The notes beneath the pieces were generated by a model. That model worked only from the letters and a program-made list of their open reading frames with translations. It had not been told where the DNA came from and did not search any database. The position numbers and the translations under genes are program-made. Below, in pieces: positions 1 through 6,216 of a stretch of 15,067 nucleotides of DNA; position 1 is the stretch's first letter; each line of letters begins with the position of its first letter. This DNA is from JBBRLG01 sp038231495 (GTDB taxonomy: Bacteria > Planctomycetota > Planctomycetia > Gemmatales > Gemmataceae), in NCBI GenBank assembly GCA_038231495.1, contig JBBRLG010000110.1, positions 1-15,067 of the forward strand. Direction: 5' to 3'.

Positions 1-129
1 CGGCGGCAGCGCGCCAACCCGCGGGTGATCAAACGCAAGATGAGCCACTGGCTCAAAAAACGCGCGAAAGATCGCCAACATCCCCAGCCCACCAAGAAGT
101 TCCGTCAATGTGTGGTCATCCTTAATTGA
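1..129 (+). CDS. IS4-type transposase, C-terminal fragment (cut by window edge)
   Basis: An open frame runs from the first base to a TGA at 127-129 and encodes 42 residues rich in Arg, Lys and Gln. It includes the stretch NPRVIKRKMSHWLKKR and, near the end, QPTKKFRQ. From memory, this resembles the C-terminal tail of IS4-family DDE transposases that are abundant in planctomycetes, where an NPR-x-x-KRKMS segment and a QPTK-x-FR segment close the protein. The catalytic part would lie left of the window, so integrity cannot be judged. The terminal inverted repeat of the element is not identifiable; the next structure to the right is a palindromic repeat starting at 138. An unrelated basic DNA-binding protein is the alternative. 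Confidence 0.6.
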   Translation, partial: RRQRANPRVIKRKMSHWLKKRAKDRQHPQPTKKFRQCVVILN

Positions 130-137
130 ACGGTATT

Positions 138-187
138 GGGCGTAAGCCCGACGTGTCCGGGGTCAAATCCACGTCGGGCTTACGCCC
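138..187. repeat. Palindromic repeat, family 1 (truncated copy)
   Basis: Two perfect 18-base arms (138-155 and 170-187), GGGCGTAAGCCCGACGTG and its complement, flank a 14-base spacer. The right arm continues into CGACGCTCGCC (188-198), which matches the outer arm of the fuller copy at 8135-8206. The corresponding outer left arm is missing here, so this copy looks truncated on the side facing the transposase fragment. The repeat supplies the stop codon of the leftward gene at 180-464. Confidence 0.85.
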
Positions 188-464
188 CGACGCTCGCCTG
201 CTTGATCGTTCTACTACGCCACCATCGGCGGACAAAGTAGTACACCAAAGCTAACACTCCAACCCCTGCCGCAGCGGCGGCGAGCCACCAGCGCCAAGCC
301 TTGCCACGCTCGGGCGGCAGCACTTTGCCGTCCAGCGTGGTAAATCCTATGGCCGACGTCTCCTGCCATGCGCCGGACGGCGAAATCAGGTAGGTCTTGG
401 TTGCCGCGACATTCGGATTCAAGCCGGAACCGGCGGGAGGAGTTTCGGAGACCCGAACCTTCAT
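180..464 (-). CDS. Small protein with C-terminal membrane anchor, unknown function
   Basis: A 94-residue frame starts at ATG 464 with GGAG six bases upstream. Residues about 1-57 are hydrophilic. A single hydrophobic helix at about 61-78 (LAAAAAGVGVLALVYYFV) is flanked by Trp and Arg (WRWW before, RRWWRSR after), typical of a tail anchor. It lies 47 bases downstream of the Rad52-type gene on the same strand and is probably cotranscribed. The frame stays open upstream of the ATG and the residues there (DFTFKAEPG) look coding, but only ATT or ACG would be available as a start before it enters the Rad52 gene, so the true N-terminus is uncertain. The last five residues (ASVGA) and the stop lie in a palindromic repeat, so the C-terminus may have been altered by repeat insertion. 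I do not recognise the family. Confidence 0.6.
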   Translation of the reverse strand: MKVRVSETPPAGSGLNPNVAATKTYLISPSGAWQETSAIGFTTLDGKVLPPERGKAWRWWLAAAAAGVGVLALVYYFVRRWWRSRTIKQASVGA

Positions 465-511
465 GCCCGGCTCCGCCTTGAACGTGAAGTCGCTGTCAGC
501 GCGAATCGTCC

Positions 512-1375
512 TTATGCCACGTCCTTTTGCGCTCGCTGCCGCAGCGTCGTCGCAAACGCCTTCGTCTCGCCGACCGCGAGCGCAATGGCCGGGCCGCTCC
601 ACGTCGCCAGGTCGGGATCGAAGCCGGCCTTCTTGCCCGCCTCCACGATGTACTTGACCAGTACACCTTCCGCACACAATCCTTGTTTGGCGAGCTGGGC
701 GTCGTAGATGTACAGCCGCTGTTGCAGCTCGACGCCGTTGGCCGGCATCCCCCCTGCCGTCGGCCGCGCCGGCTTCTCCGGCGCGGCGGTCGGCGTCATC
801 GGCATCGTGGCCAAACCCTGCGGCTGGGTCGGTTTCGCCTTGGTCGTGCCGTTCTGGGCCGCGACCTGTTCCTGTCGGGGGTTTTGCGGCAAAGCGTTGG
901 CCGGCAGCGTCGGCGTCTTCGTGAACTGGCGCTTGTGTGAGTCGTAATCGGCCCACTGGTTCGTCAATCGGTAGAGGTAACGGCCGATCCCGAACTTGAC
1001 CGCGGCACGCTTCAAGGCGTCGCTGAACGCGGCCTTACGGCGGTCGCCCTCGTCGGGCTGTTCGCTCGGTCCGCCGACGTCCATTTTCGTGATCCACTCG
1101 TCGCCCAGCCGCAGCCGCAGCTTGCACACGACCGCACCGTCCGGCAGCGACTCGTACTCGTCCTGCCAACCCAGGACGCCGACCACTTCGTCGAGGCGGT
1201 CCTGGATGACGCGGGCGTCGATGTAGGCCAGGGCCAGCGCCCGGTTGCCGCTGACGACGGCGGGTTTGAACTTCACTTCGCGCGCGTCGAACGGCGCCGA
1301 CAGGGCGCGCGTCAACGCCTCGATTTCTTGCCGTTTTTCGGGGTTGGTGGGTGTAATCGCTTCGGGGGAGCTCAT
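512..1375 (-). CDS. Rad52/Rad22-family single-strand annealing protein
   Basis: The 287-residue product has an N-terminal domain (about 1-155) matching the Rad52/Rad22-like annealing proteins found in bacteria and phages. Recognisable segments are FKPAVVSGNRALALAYIDAR, the GWQDEYESLPDGAVVCKLRLRL region, DVGGPSEQ, and the highly typical RKAAFSDALKRAAVKFGIGRYLY at about residues 117-139. A Pro/Gln/Thr-rich linker (about 160-220) leads to a small helical C-terminal domain. Such proteins form rings that anneal complementary single strands in recombination and repair. The start at ATG 1375 is set by the Shine-Dalgarno AAGGAG seven bases upstream; an in-frame ATG ten codons earlier lacks one. A consensus promoter and a GTAC-N4-GTAC palindrome lie upstream. 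The gene may be phage- or element-derived, given the transposase remnant nearby, but no other phage gene is seen. Confidence 0.88.
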   Translation of the reverse strand: MSSPEAITPTNPEKRQEIEALTRALSAPFDAREVKFKPAVVSGNRALALAYIDARVIQDRLDEVVGVLGWQDEYESLPDGAVVCKLRLRLGDEWITKMDVGGPSEQPDEGDRRKAAFSDALKRAAVKFGIGRYLYRLTNQWADYDSHKRQFTKTPTLPANALPQNPRQEQVAAQNGTTKAKPTQPQGLATMPMTPTAAPEKPARPTAGGMPANGVELQQRLYIYDAQLAKQGLCAEGVLVKYIVEAGKKAGFDPDLATWSGPAIALAVGETKAFATTLRQRAQKDVA

Positions 1376-1428
1376 GGTTGTTCTCCTTTCTCGGCACCGG
1401 AACAACGGCTACTCTACTCGTTCCTTAT

Positions 1429-1457
1429 AGTGTACTGATGTACCGTATAACTGTCAA
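1429..1457 (-). promoter_or_regulatory. Sigma-70-type promoter of the Rad52-family gene
   Basis: On the minus strand TTGACA (1452-1457) is followed after 17 bases by TACACT (1429-1434). The -35 is perfect, the spacing ideal and the -10 matches 4 of 6. It lies about 55 bases upstream of the start codon. Confidence 0.65.
1432..1443. promoter_or_regulatory. Palindromic operator candidate GTAC-N4-GTAC
   Basis: GTACTGATGTAC overlaps the -10 hexamer and part of the spacer of the Rad52-gene promoter. Two GTAC half-sites spaced by four bases, at a position where a bound repressor would block RNA polymerase, suggest an operator. The minus-strand form GGTACATCAGTACA is close to the cyanobacterial LexA box shape (RGTAC-N3-D-GTWC). 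LexA control is an inference only. Confidence 0.35.
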
Positions 1458-1483
1458 GCGTGGCCGTAACCGCAGGTTCTGCC

Positions 1484-1511
1484 TTGTCAGTCCTTGCCGG
1501 ACCCCTATGAT
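1484..1511 (+). promoter_or_regulatory. Sigma-70-type promoter upstream of rpmB
   Basis: TTGTCA (1484-1489), a 16-base spacer, then TATGAT (1506-1511). Each hexamer matches 5 of 6 consensus bases. Transcription would start near 1518, giving a leader of about 30 bases before the L28 start. It is divergent from the Rad52-gene promoter, and the -35 elements are about 27 bases apart. Confidence 0.6.
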
Positions 1512-1546
1512 AGGCATTTTGGTGAACGCCAGCGGAGATCACGCCA

Positions 1547-1810
1547 ATGGGCATGCAGTGCGACGTTTGTGGAAAGAAGCCCGTGCTCGGCAACCAGTAT
1601 TCCAAGCGCGGCAAGGCCAAGTACCTCGGCGGCGTCGGCACCAAGGTCACCGGCATCAGCCGGCGCACCTTCTACCCGAACCTGCAAACCCTCCAGTGCC
1701 AGGTCGGCGGCAGCGTCAAGCGGCTGCGCGTCTGCGTCCAGTGCATCCGCAGCGGTCGCATTCAGCGACCCTTGAAGCGCAAGCCGTTTTCGATGCCGAC
1801 CAGCTTGTAG
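1547..1810 (+). CDS. rpmB: 50S ribosomal protein L28 (zinc-ribbon form)
   Basis: The 87-residue product is a standard-length L28. The N-terminus MGMQCDVCGKKP and the segment following it, with SKRG, SRRTFYPNLQ and a basic C-terminal third, are diagnostic. Two CxxC pairs (Cys5/Cys8 and Cys63/Cys66) make this the C+ form that binds a structural zinc, as opposed to the cysteine-free paralogue some bacteria use under zinc starvation. L28 is a large-subunit protein needed for late ribosome assembly. The ATG at 1547 has GGAG about ten bases upstream; Met3 is an alternative start. It has its own promoter, is followed by a strong palindrome at 1814-1864, then by gatC and gatA on the same strand. Confidence 0.95.
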   Translation: MGMQCDVCGKKPVLGNQYSKRGKAKYLGGVGTKVTGISRRTFYPNLQTLQCQVGGSVKRLRVCVQCIRSGRIQRPLKRKPFSMPTSL

Positions 1811-1813
1811 TAG

Positions 1814-1864
1814 GTATTGCCGCTTGCGGCTTTGCGCGAACCGCAAAGCCGCAAGCGGCAATAC
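1814..1864. repeat. Palindromic repeat, family 2 (full copy)
   Basis: Two perfect 23-base arms (1814-1836 and 1842-1864) flank the 5-base loop CGAAC. The core arm is GCCGCTTGCGGCTTTGCG and its complement. The same arms occur at 9367-9410, and a single arm at 14942-14961, so this is a dispersed element rather than a unique terminator. Lying between rpmB and gatC it could still act as a hairpin terminator or mRNA stabiliser, although no T-run follows. Confidence 0.9.
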
Positions 1865-1881
1865 AGTGAAGAGGTGCCCCC

Positions 1882-2184
1882 ATGTCCCTGTCGGCGGAGG
1901 AGGTCGCGTGGGTCGCGCACCTGGCGCGGCTCGAATTGACGGCGGACGAACTGGCCACCCTGACGCGCCAGCTCAGTTCCATTGTCGATTACGTCGCGCA
2001 ACTCCAGCAAGTTGACACCGAGGGCGTCGAACCACTGGCCCACGCCCTGACCGTCCACAACGTCTTCCGCGACGACGAACCGACCCCGTCGCTGCCCGTG
2101 GATGAGGCGCTGGCCAACGCGCCCGACCGCCGCACGAATGCCAAGGGCGAAGCGTTCTACGGCGTCCCCGCCGTGCTCGATTGA
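1882..2184 (+). CDS. gatC: Asp-tRNA(Asn)/Glu-tRNA(Gln) amidotransferase subunit C
   Basis: The 100-residue protein matches GatC in length and pattern: an N-terminal helix with VAWVAHLARLELT, then LSSIVDYVAQLQQVDTEGVEPL, and a C-terminal FYGVPAVLD. GatC wraps around GatA and stabilises the GatCAB complex, which converts Glu-tRNA(Gln) and Asp-tRNA(Asn) to the amidated forms in organisms lacking the direct synthetases. The ATG at 1882 has AGAGGTG five bases upstream. The stop is 50 bases before the chosen gatA start, so the two are surely cotranscribed. gatB is not in the window. Confidence 0.95.
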   Translation: MSLSAEEVAWVAHLARLELTADELATLTRQLSSIVDYVAQLQQVDTEGVEPLAHALTVHNVFRDDEPTPSLPVDEALANAPDRRTNAKGEAFYGVPAVLD

Positions 2185-2234
2185 CGCCGCTGCACTTCGC
2201 CGCTTTCCAGGGACGCCTTGCCGGCGTTGTCGCC

Positions 2235-3701
2235 ATGTCGCAGGACCTCACCGAACGCACCGCCGCCGAGTTGTTGCCCTTGCTGGCCCGCGGCGACGTT
2301 TCTGCCGAGGCACTGACCGACCAGTTCTTGCAGGCCATCCGCCAACGCGACCCCAAGGTGCGGGCCTTTCTGCACGTCGATGAAGCCGCGGCACGCGAGC
2401 AGGCGCGGGCCGTCGATCGCAAGCGCAAGCAGGGCAAGCAACTCGGCCCGCTCGCCGGGGTGCCGGTCGCGGTCAAGGACGTGCTCTGCACCAAGGGCCA
2501 GCCGACCACCTGCGGCAGCAAGATGCTGCAAAACTTCAAGCCGCCCTACGACGCCCACGTCATAACCCGGTTGCGCCAGGCCGACGCGGTGCTGATCGGC
2601 AAGACGAACCTGGACGAGTTCGCGATGGGTTCGTCTACCGAGAACAGTGCCTACCAGACGACGTGCAACCCGTGGGACTTGACGCGCATCCCCGGCGGTT
2701 CTAGCGGTGGCTCGGCCGCGGCGGTGGCGGCGTCGGAAGCGCCGCTCGCACTCGGCACCGACACGGGCGGTTCGATCCGCCAGCCCGCCAGCCTGTGTGG
2801 CGTCGTCGGCCTGAAACCCTCTTACGGCCGCGTCTCACGCTTCGGCCTCGTCGCCTTTGCCAGCTCGCTCGACCAGGTCGGACCCTTCGCGCACGACGTG
2901 ACCGATGCCGCGCTCTTGCTCGAAACCATCGCCGGCCACGACCCACGCGACAGCACCAGCGTGGACAAAGCCGTGCCGGCGTACAGCCTGACCGTCAACG
3001 ACCCGGTGCGGCCGTTGACCATCGGCGTGGCCCGCGAATACTTCGGCGACGGTCTCGACGCCGAGGTCGAGCAAGCCGTCCGCGCGGCACTCAAGGTGTA
3101 CGAAGGCTTGGGCGCGACGGTGCGCGCGGTGTCGTTGCCGCACAGTGCGCACGCGGTCGCCACCTATTACCTCGTCGCCACGGCGGAGGCGTCGAGCAAC
3201 CTGGCCCGCTACGACGGCGTGCATTACGGCCATCGCTCAAGCGGTCACGGCAGCCTGATCGACATGTACCAGCGCTCGCGCGGCGAAGGCTTCGGCCCGG
3301 AAGTGAAACGGCGCATCATGCTCGGCACCTACGCGCTATCGAGCGGCTACAAGGACGCCTACTATCTGAAGGCGTTGCAGGTACGGCGGCTGATCCGCGA
3401 CGATTTCGACCGGGCGTTCGCGACATGCGACGTGGTGATGGGGCCGACGGCGCCGACGCCGGCGTTCAAGATCGGCGAAAAGAGTGCTGACCCGCTGGCG
3501 ATGTACCTGTCGGACATTTACACGATTAGCTGCAACCTGGCCGGCATCGCGGGCGTGAGCGTCCCGTGCGGCTTCACGAAGGTGGGGCTGCCGATCGGTC
3601 TGCAAATCCTGGGTGCGCCGTTCGAGGAAGAGAAGCTATTGCGCATCGCCCGCATGTACGAAAAGGCGACCGACTGGCATACGCGCCGGGCACGAGTTTG
3701 A
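2235..3701 (+). CDS. gatA: Asp-tRNA(Asn)/Glu-tRNA(Gln) amidotransferase subunit A
   Basis: The 488-residue product is a full-length amidase-signature enzyme that hydrolyses glutamine and passes ammonia to GatB. The Ser-cisSer-Lys triad is intact. Lys81 is in PVAVKDVLCTKG, the cis-Ser156 is in PGGSSGGSAA and the nucleophile Ser180 is in DTGGSIRQPAS. All three are offset by +2 from the Staphylococcus GatA numbering as I recall it. The NLDEFAMGSSTENSAY segment, typical of GatA rather than other amidases, is present. I chose ATG 2235, which begins MSQDLTERTAAELLPLL, the usual GatA N-terminus. An upstream TTG at 2181 overlapping gatC would add 18 atypical residues, and neither start has a strong Shine-Dalgarno. 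Translational coupling to gatC is likely. Confidence 0.96.
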   Translation: MSQDLTERTAAELLPLLARGDVSAEALTDQFLQAIRQRDPKVRAFLHVDEAAAREQARAVDRKRKQGKQLGPLAGVPVAVKDVLCTKGQPTTCGSKMLQNFKPPYDAHVITRLRQADAVLIGKTNLDEFAMGSSTENSAYQTTCNPWDLTRIPGGSSGGSAAAVAASEAPLALGTDTGGSIRQPASLCGVVGLKPSYGRVSRFGLVAFASSLDQVGPFAHDVTDAALLLETIAGHDPRDSTSVDKAVPAYSLTVNDPVRPLTIGVAREYFGDGLDAEVEQAVRAALKVYEGLGATVRAVSLPHSAHAVATYYLVATAEASSNLARYDGVHYGHRSSGHGSLIDMYQRSRGEGFGPEVKRRIMLGTYALSSGYKDAYYLKALQVRRLIRDDFDRAFATCDVVMGPTAPTPAFKIGEKSADPLAMYLSDIYTISCNLAGIAGVSVPCGFTKVGLPIGLQILGAPFEEEKLLRIARMYEKATDWHTRRARV

Positions 3702-3716
3702 CGGGCATGGAAATCA

Positions 3717-3733
3717 GTCCAAGCCGATTGGAC
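3717..3733. terminator. Weak hairpin after gatA
   Basis: GTCCAA, a five-base loop, then TTGGAC, starting 15 bases after the gatA stop. The stem is only 6 bp and there is no T-run, so function as a terminator is doubtful. Confidence 0.25.
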
Positions 3734-3750
3734 GTAATCGGCCGGCCGCC

Positions 3751-3779
3751 TTGTTCCCACCCACCCAATCGGATACAAT
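3751..3779 (+). promoter_or_regulatory. Promoter candidate for the DUF6941-like gene
   Basis: TTGTTC (3751-3756), a 17-base spacer, then TACAAT (3774-3779, 5 of 6). A short inverted repeat CCCAAT-N8-ATTGGG (3764-3783) straddles the -10, and CCGATTGG at 3724-3731 is the complement of CCAATCGG at 3765-3772, so a regulator could bind here. Transcription would begin near 3786. Confidence 0.45.
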
Positions 3780-3820
3780 TGGGTTCGGAATCGAGTCCCA
3801 TCCACTAGTTACCTTTCTTC

Positions 3821-3843
3821 GGGGAAAAATTGATTTTTTCCCC
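3821..3843 (+). terminator. Hairpin GGGGAAAAA/TTTTTCCCC in the leader before 3852
   Basis: A perfect 9-bp stem (3821-3829 with 3835-3843) with a 5-base loop. It ends only eight bases before the ATG at 3852 and about 35 bases after the predicted transcription start. It could end gatA transcription, attenuate the next gene, or cover its ribosome entry region. The T-run is inside the stem and not after it, so it is not a classical terminator. Confidence 0.4.
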
Positions 3844-3851
3844 GTTCGCCA

Positions 3852-4277
3852 ATGGACCGTTCGAGATTGCCCATGGCGCTTCAGCTTCCCGTTGTCCGAC
3901 ACTTCATCGCCTGCGAAGACGTCGTCTCGGACGGAAAGAGCATTACGTTAAGAAATCTCGTCCAGGCCATCGTGCCGTTGCCGGGGGAGAAATACCCCTT
4001 GATTACGGAGCGAATGGCCCTTTATGCGGTCCTCACCAATGGCCGCGGTAAGCGCTCGTTTGCCTTGGAAATGACCCGGTTCGAGCGCGGCGAGGAGGCG
4101 AGCATCAAACGCATGCCCGCGCGGGAAGTCGATGTGGGTCAGGATCCGACGGCCTTTCGCGGTCTGCCATTCCCACTTAAGGTGGTGTTTGCCAAACCTG
4201 GTCACTACACCTTTCATCTGCTTTGCGAAGGCGTCGCCATTGCCGAAGAGACGATCCTACTGAAGGAAGAGCGATGA
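3852..4277 (+). CDS. DUF6941-like conserved protein
   Basis: The 141-residue product begins with LPVVRHFIACEDVVSDGKSITLRNLV, followed by a run of beta-strand-like segments and ending YTFHLLCEGVAIAEETILLKE. This pattern matches, from memory, a family of planctomycete proteins annotated DUF6941, whose function is unknown. Two starts are possible: ATG 3852, and ATG 3873, which would begin MALQLPVVRHF and looks closer to family N-termini. Neither has a clear Shine-Dalgarno. No signal peptide or membrane helix is visible, so it is probably cytoplasmic. It overlaps the next gene by the ATGA tetranucleotide, which implies translational coupling and suggests the two products work together. Confidence 0.7.
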   Translation: MDRSRLPMALQLPVVRHFIACEDVVSDGKSITLRNLVQAIVPLPGEKYPLITERMALYAVLTNGRGKRSFALEMTRFERGEEASIKRMPAREVDVGQDPTAFRGLPFPLKVVFAKPGHYTFHLLCEGVAIAEETILLKEER

Positions 4278-4783
4278 ACGATAACCATGATCCTACGAAC
4301 GACTCGCCCGTGCAGATTCACTCGCCGATGGCGTTTGATTTCACTGAAGGGCAACCCCCGACCAATGAGTTCGGGAAATCGGAGGCGGAATTGACGGTGC
4401 TTCCGCCAGTCCCGTTCGACTTTAGCGAAGCGGTGGAAGTCCCCTTCCTGAAACTGACGCTCTACTTGCGCCCCGAGGCCGATCCCGCGAGCCTGTCTCT
4501 TGACGTCTTGCGCTTGATCGACGCCCTGAGTGGTTACGAGCGCGACCTAGGTGGAAAAGGCATGACGTGGGACGCGATGCGTAGCAGGGCGACGCCGGGC
4601 AGCGGTATTGTTCGCCTGGTGCTAACGCCGACCGAACTTCACGGTGCCCAGGCGCGGCTGGCGAAGTTGGCTACCGGCTTGGCAGGGGCGGCAACCCCGA
4701 ATCCGACCGTGCCCTTGGAGTGGCCGGTGAACATCCCCTCTTTTGCACGTTGGGAAGCGACCGTCCGCTACGACGCAGCTTAA
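4274..4783 (+). CDS. Conserved hypothetical protein, coupled to the DUF6941-like gene
   Basis: The 169-residue product starts at ATG 4274 inside the ATGA overlap with the preceding gene, with AAGGAAGAG just upstream as ribosome binding site. Residues 1-55 are polar and look disordered (Asp, Asn and Pro rich), with two similar short motifs, PMAFDFTEG and PVPFDFSEA, at about 18-26 and 48-56. The rest appears to be a compact alpha/beta fold, with LKLTLYLRPEADPASLSLDVLRLIDAL at about 61-87. No signal peptide, membrane helix or catalytic motif is seen. I do not recognise the family. The repeated P-x-x-FDF-[ST]-E motif may be a docking peptide for a partner, which is speculation. A hairpin follows at 4809-4850. 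Confidence 0.75.
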   Translation: MNDNHDPTNDSPVQIHSPMAFDFTEGQPPTNEFGKSEAELTVLPPVPFDFSEAVEVPFLKLTLYLRPEADPASLSLDVLRLIDALSGYERDLGGKGMTWDAMRSRATPGSGIVRLVLTPTELHGAQARLAKLATGLAGAATPNPTVPLEWPVNIPSFARWEATVRYDAA

Positions 4784-4808
4784 AAGAGCCAATTCACATC
4801 GCGTGCAG

Positions 4809-4850
4809 AAGGGGGAACGCAGTTCATTCCGGATGAACTGCATCCCCCTT
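4809..4850 (+). terminator. Strong intergenic hairpin after the 3852-4783 pair
   Basis: AAGGGGGA (4809-4816) pairs with TCCCCCTT (4843-4850), and GCAGTTCAT (4819-4827) pairs with ATGAACTGC (4833-4841). Only a small internal bulge interrupts the stem, and the loop is TCCGG. It begins 25 bases after the stop codon and can end transcription, though no T-run follows. It could also be an unrecognised repeat copy. Confidence 0.5.
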
Positions 4851-4885
4851 TCACTCCCGAGGTTGTATGTCGCCCTTGCAGTGGA

Positions 4886-5383
4886 GTGCGTGTGGAAGAG
4901 AAGATTGCCGAAGTCGTGCGTGAACACGGTTGGTACGCCGCGAGCATCAGCGACCACCAACCGCCGTTCCTATATACCATCGGCCTTATGCAGACGAGTA
5001 ACCATCCCGAATTCATCATGTTTGGGCTTGAAGCGCACAACGTCCACGCATTGTTTTCCGCACTCGTCCGTGACATCCGCAACGGCAGGTCGTTTGCGGT
5101 GGCTGGGGTGCAGTCCGTCAGCCTCGGTGGTGACGAGCACCGGGTTGGGCTCCGCCGAGTGCATCCGACCCAGTACCCGCTGTATCTCGGCTTCGCAATG
5201 GGATATTGCCGCCATATCGGCCGCATCGGCGAGTTAGAGGCCGTGCAAGCGTTCTGGCCGGACGGCGACGGCAAGTTTCCGTTCGATGTCGGTTGTGATC
5301 TGTCGGTTTGCAGCCTTCAGCCGCGGCTCGACATCGGGCTTACTCCACAAGAAATTAGGCGGTTCCAGAGTCGGTGGGAGTGA
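4886..5383 (+). CDS. DUF4262 domain-containing protein
   Basis: The 165-residue product carries the DUF4262 pattern: an N-terminal HGWYAASISDHQPPFLYTIGL, followed by HPEFIMFGLEAHNVHALF, and a central segment with RRVHPTQYPLYLGFAMGYCR. DUF4262 proteins are small cytoplasmic proteins of unknown function found in many bacteria. The start is GTG 4886. GTG 4892 is slightly better placed relative to GGAG at 4883-4886 and would remove two residues. It is the last rightward gene in this block and converges on the leftward gene ending at 5568. No signal peptide or membrane helix is present. Confidence 0.8.
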   Translation: MRVEEKIAEVVREHGWYAASISDHQPPFLYTIGLMQTSNHPEFIMFGLEAHNVHALFSALVRDIRNGRSFAVAGVQSVSLGGDEHRVGLRRVHPTQYPLYLGFAMGYCRHIGRIGELEAVQAFWPDGDGKFPFDVGCDLSVCSLQPRLDIGLTPQEIRRFQSRWE

Positions 5384-5567
5384 TGGCACGCCTGACCAGG
5401 GCGGCAAAAAGGGTTCGGAAGTCCAATCCTGATTCGACTCCCGACCGGTTTATCCTCCCCAAAGTGTCGGTGTCCAAAACGATCATGTCCCACTCTCAGT
5501 CAACGGCCGGCCCCGACGTTGATGGATTTCCTTCAATTCGGTTTGTGAGAATGACTGGTCTGGTGGG

Positions 5568-5996
5568 TCAGATTGCGGTTTTTTCGCCATAGAGGTACTT
5601 GCGAACCTCGCCGATGATCCCCCCGCGTCCGTCGCGGGTCGTGGAAACCGCTTGCGTATTCATATCCCCCGTCGCGTCGTCTGAGAACAGGGCGTGCGCC
5701 GTGCCGTTGTTATAGAACTCGACGACGACCTCGCGACGGCCTGCCGAGAAGGTGACGCCGACGCCACCCATCGCCGACGGCTCGACACGCTCCGGCCCGA
5801 CACCCAACTTGCCCGCCTCGATGACCAGCGCCTTCGCATTCTTGACTGCCGCCGGGCGCGGCGCCGGGGCAGCATAGCTGTCCCAGCCGTCTGGCAACTT
5901 CTTTAGCGCGTCCAGTTCGGCGAGCAATTCGTCCGACTTGCGTACGCGCTCCAGTTGCAAAGCAGAATCCCCCAATAACCGACCCTTTTTTGGCAC
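5568..5996 (-). CDS. Conserved hypothetical protein with W-D-S-Y motif
   Basis: The 142-residue product starts at GTG 5996. I chose this because GGAAGGAAG lies seven bases upstream; a longer frame from GTG 6038 has no such site. Residues about 15-40 form a charged helix (RVRKSDELLAELDALKKL), followed by PDGWDSYAAPAPRPAAVKNAKAL. Then comes a beta-rich part with VGVTFSAGRREVVVEFYNNGTAHALFSDD, and a C-terminal helix ending RKYLYGEKTAI. The GW-D-S-Y-A-A-x-P block followed by a beta-sheet reading of an unknown ligand recurs in several small uncharacterised bacterial proteins, from memory. Function is unknown. It has its own strong promoter and is convergent with the DUF4262 gene. Confidence 0.7.
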   Translation of the reverse strand: MPKKGRLLGDSALQLERVRKSDELLAELDALKKLPDGWDSYAAPAPRPAAVKNAKALVIEAGKLGVGPERVEPSAMGGVGVTFSAGRREVVVEFYNNGTAHALFSDDATGDMNTQAVSTTRDGRGGIIGEVRKYLYGEKTAI

Positions 5997-6091
5997 GTTC
6001 GCACTTCCTTCCAACTGGCCGCAGCGCCGGCAACGCACATCGATCGTAAGCCCTCTGTCATGCTGGCGGCTCGCGGCCCCAACCCGGCTCG

Positions 6092-6119
6092 ATTATACTC
6101 GCCCTTACAGACGTTGCAA
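6092..6119 (-). promoter_or_regulatory. Consensus sigma-70 promoter for the gene at 5568-5996
   Basis: On the minus strand TTGCAA (6114-6119), a 16-base spacer, then a perfect TATAAT (6092-6097). Transcription would start near 6085, giving a leader of about 90 bases before GTG 5996. Confidence 0.65.
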
Positions 6120-6216
6120 GATTCCGCGTCGGCTGCCGGATGGTTCATCGGAAGGGATGCCACGCTTCTTTGTCCCTGAAAGTACCCGGTGCGTTGCCGC
6201 CGCAGTGAGGTCTTTC

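Noticed and set aside
465..956. N-terminal extension of the small membrane-protein frame at 180-464
   Set aside because: It overlaps the Rad52-family gene in another frame and most of it has shadow composition. Only about 15 codons next to the ATG look coding, and they have no usual start codon.
5400..5455. Possible tRNA remnant (GATTCGACTCCCG resembles a T-arm)
   Set aside because: No matching acceptor stem, anticodon arm or CCA end could be drawn. The 184-base gap at 5384-5567 otherwise shows only a 6-bp inverted repeat, TCAACG/CGTTGA, at 5500-5522.
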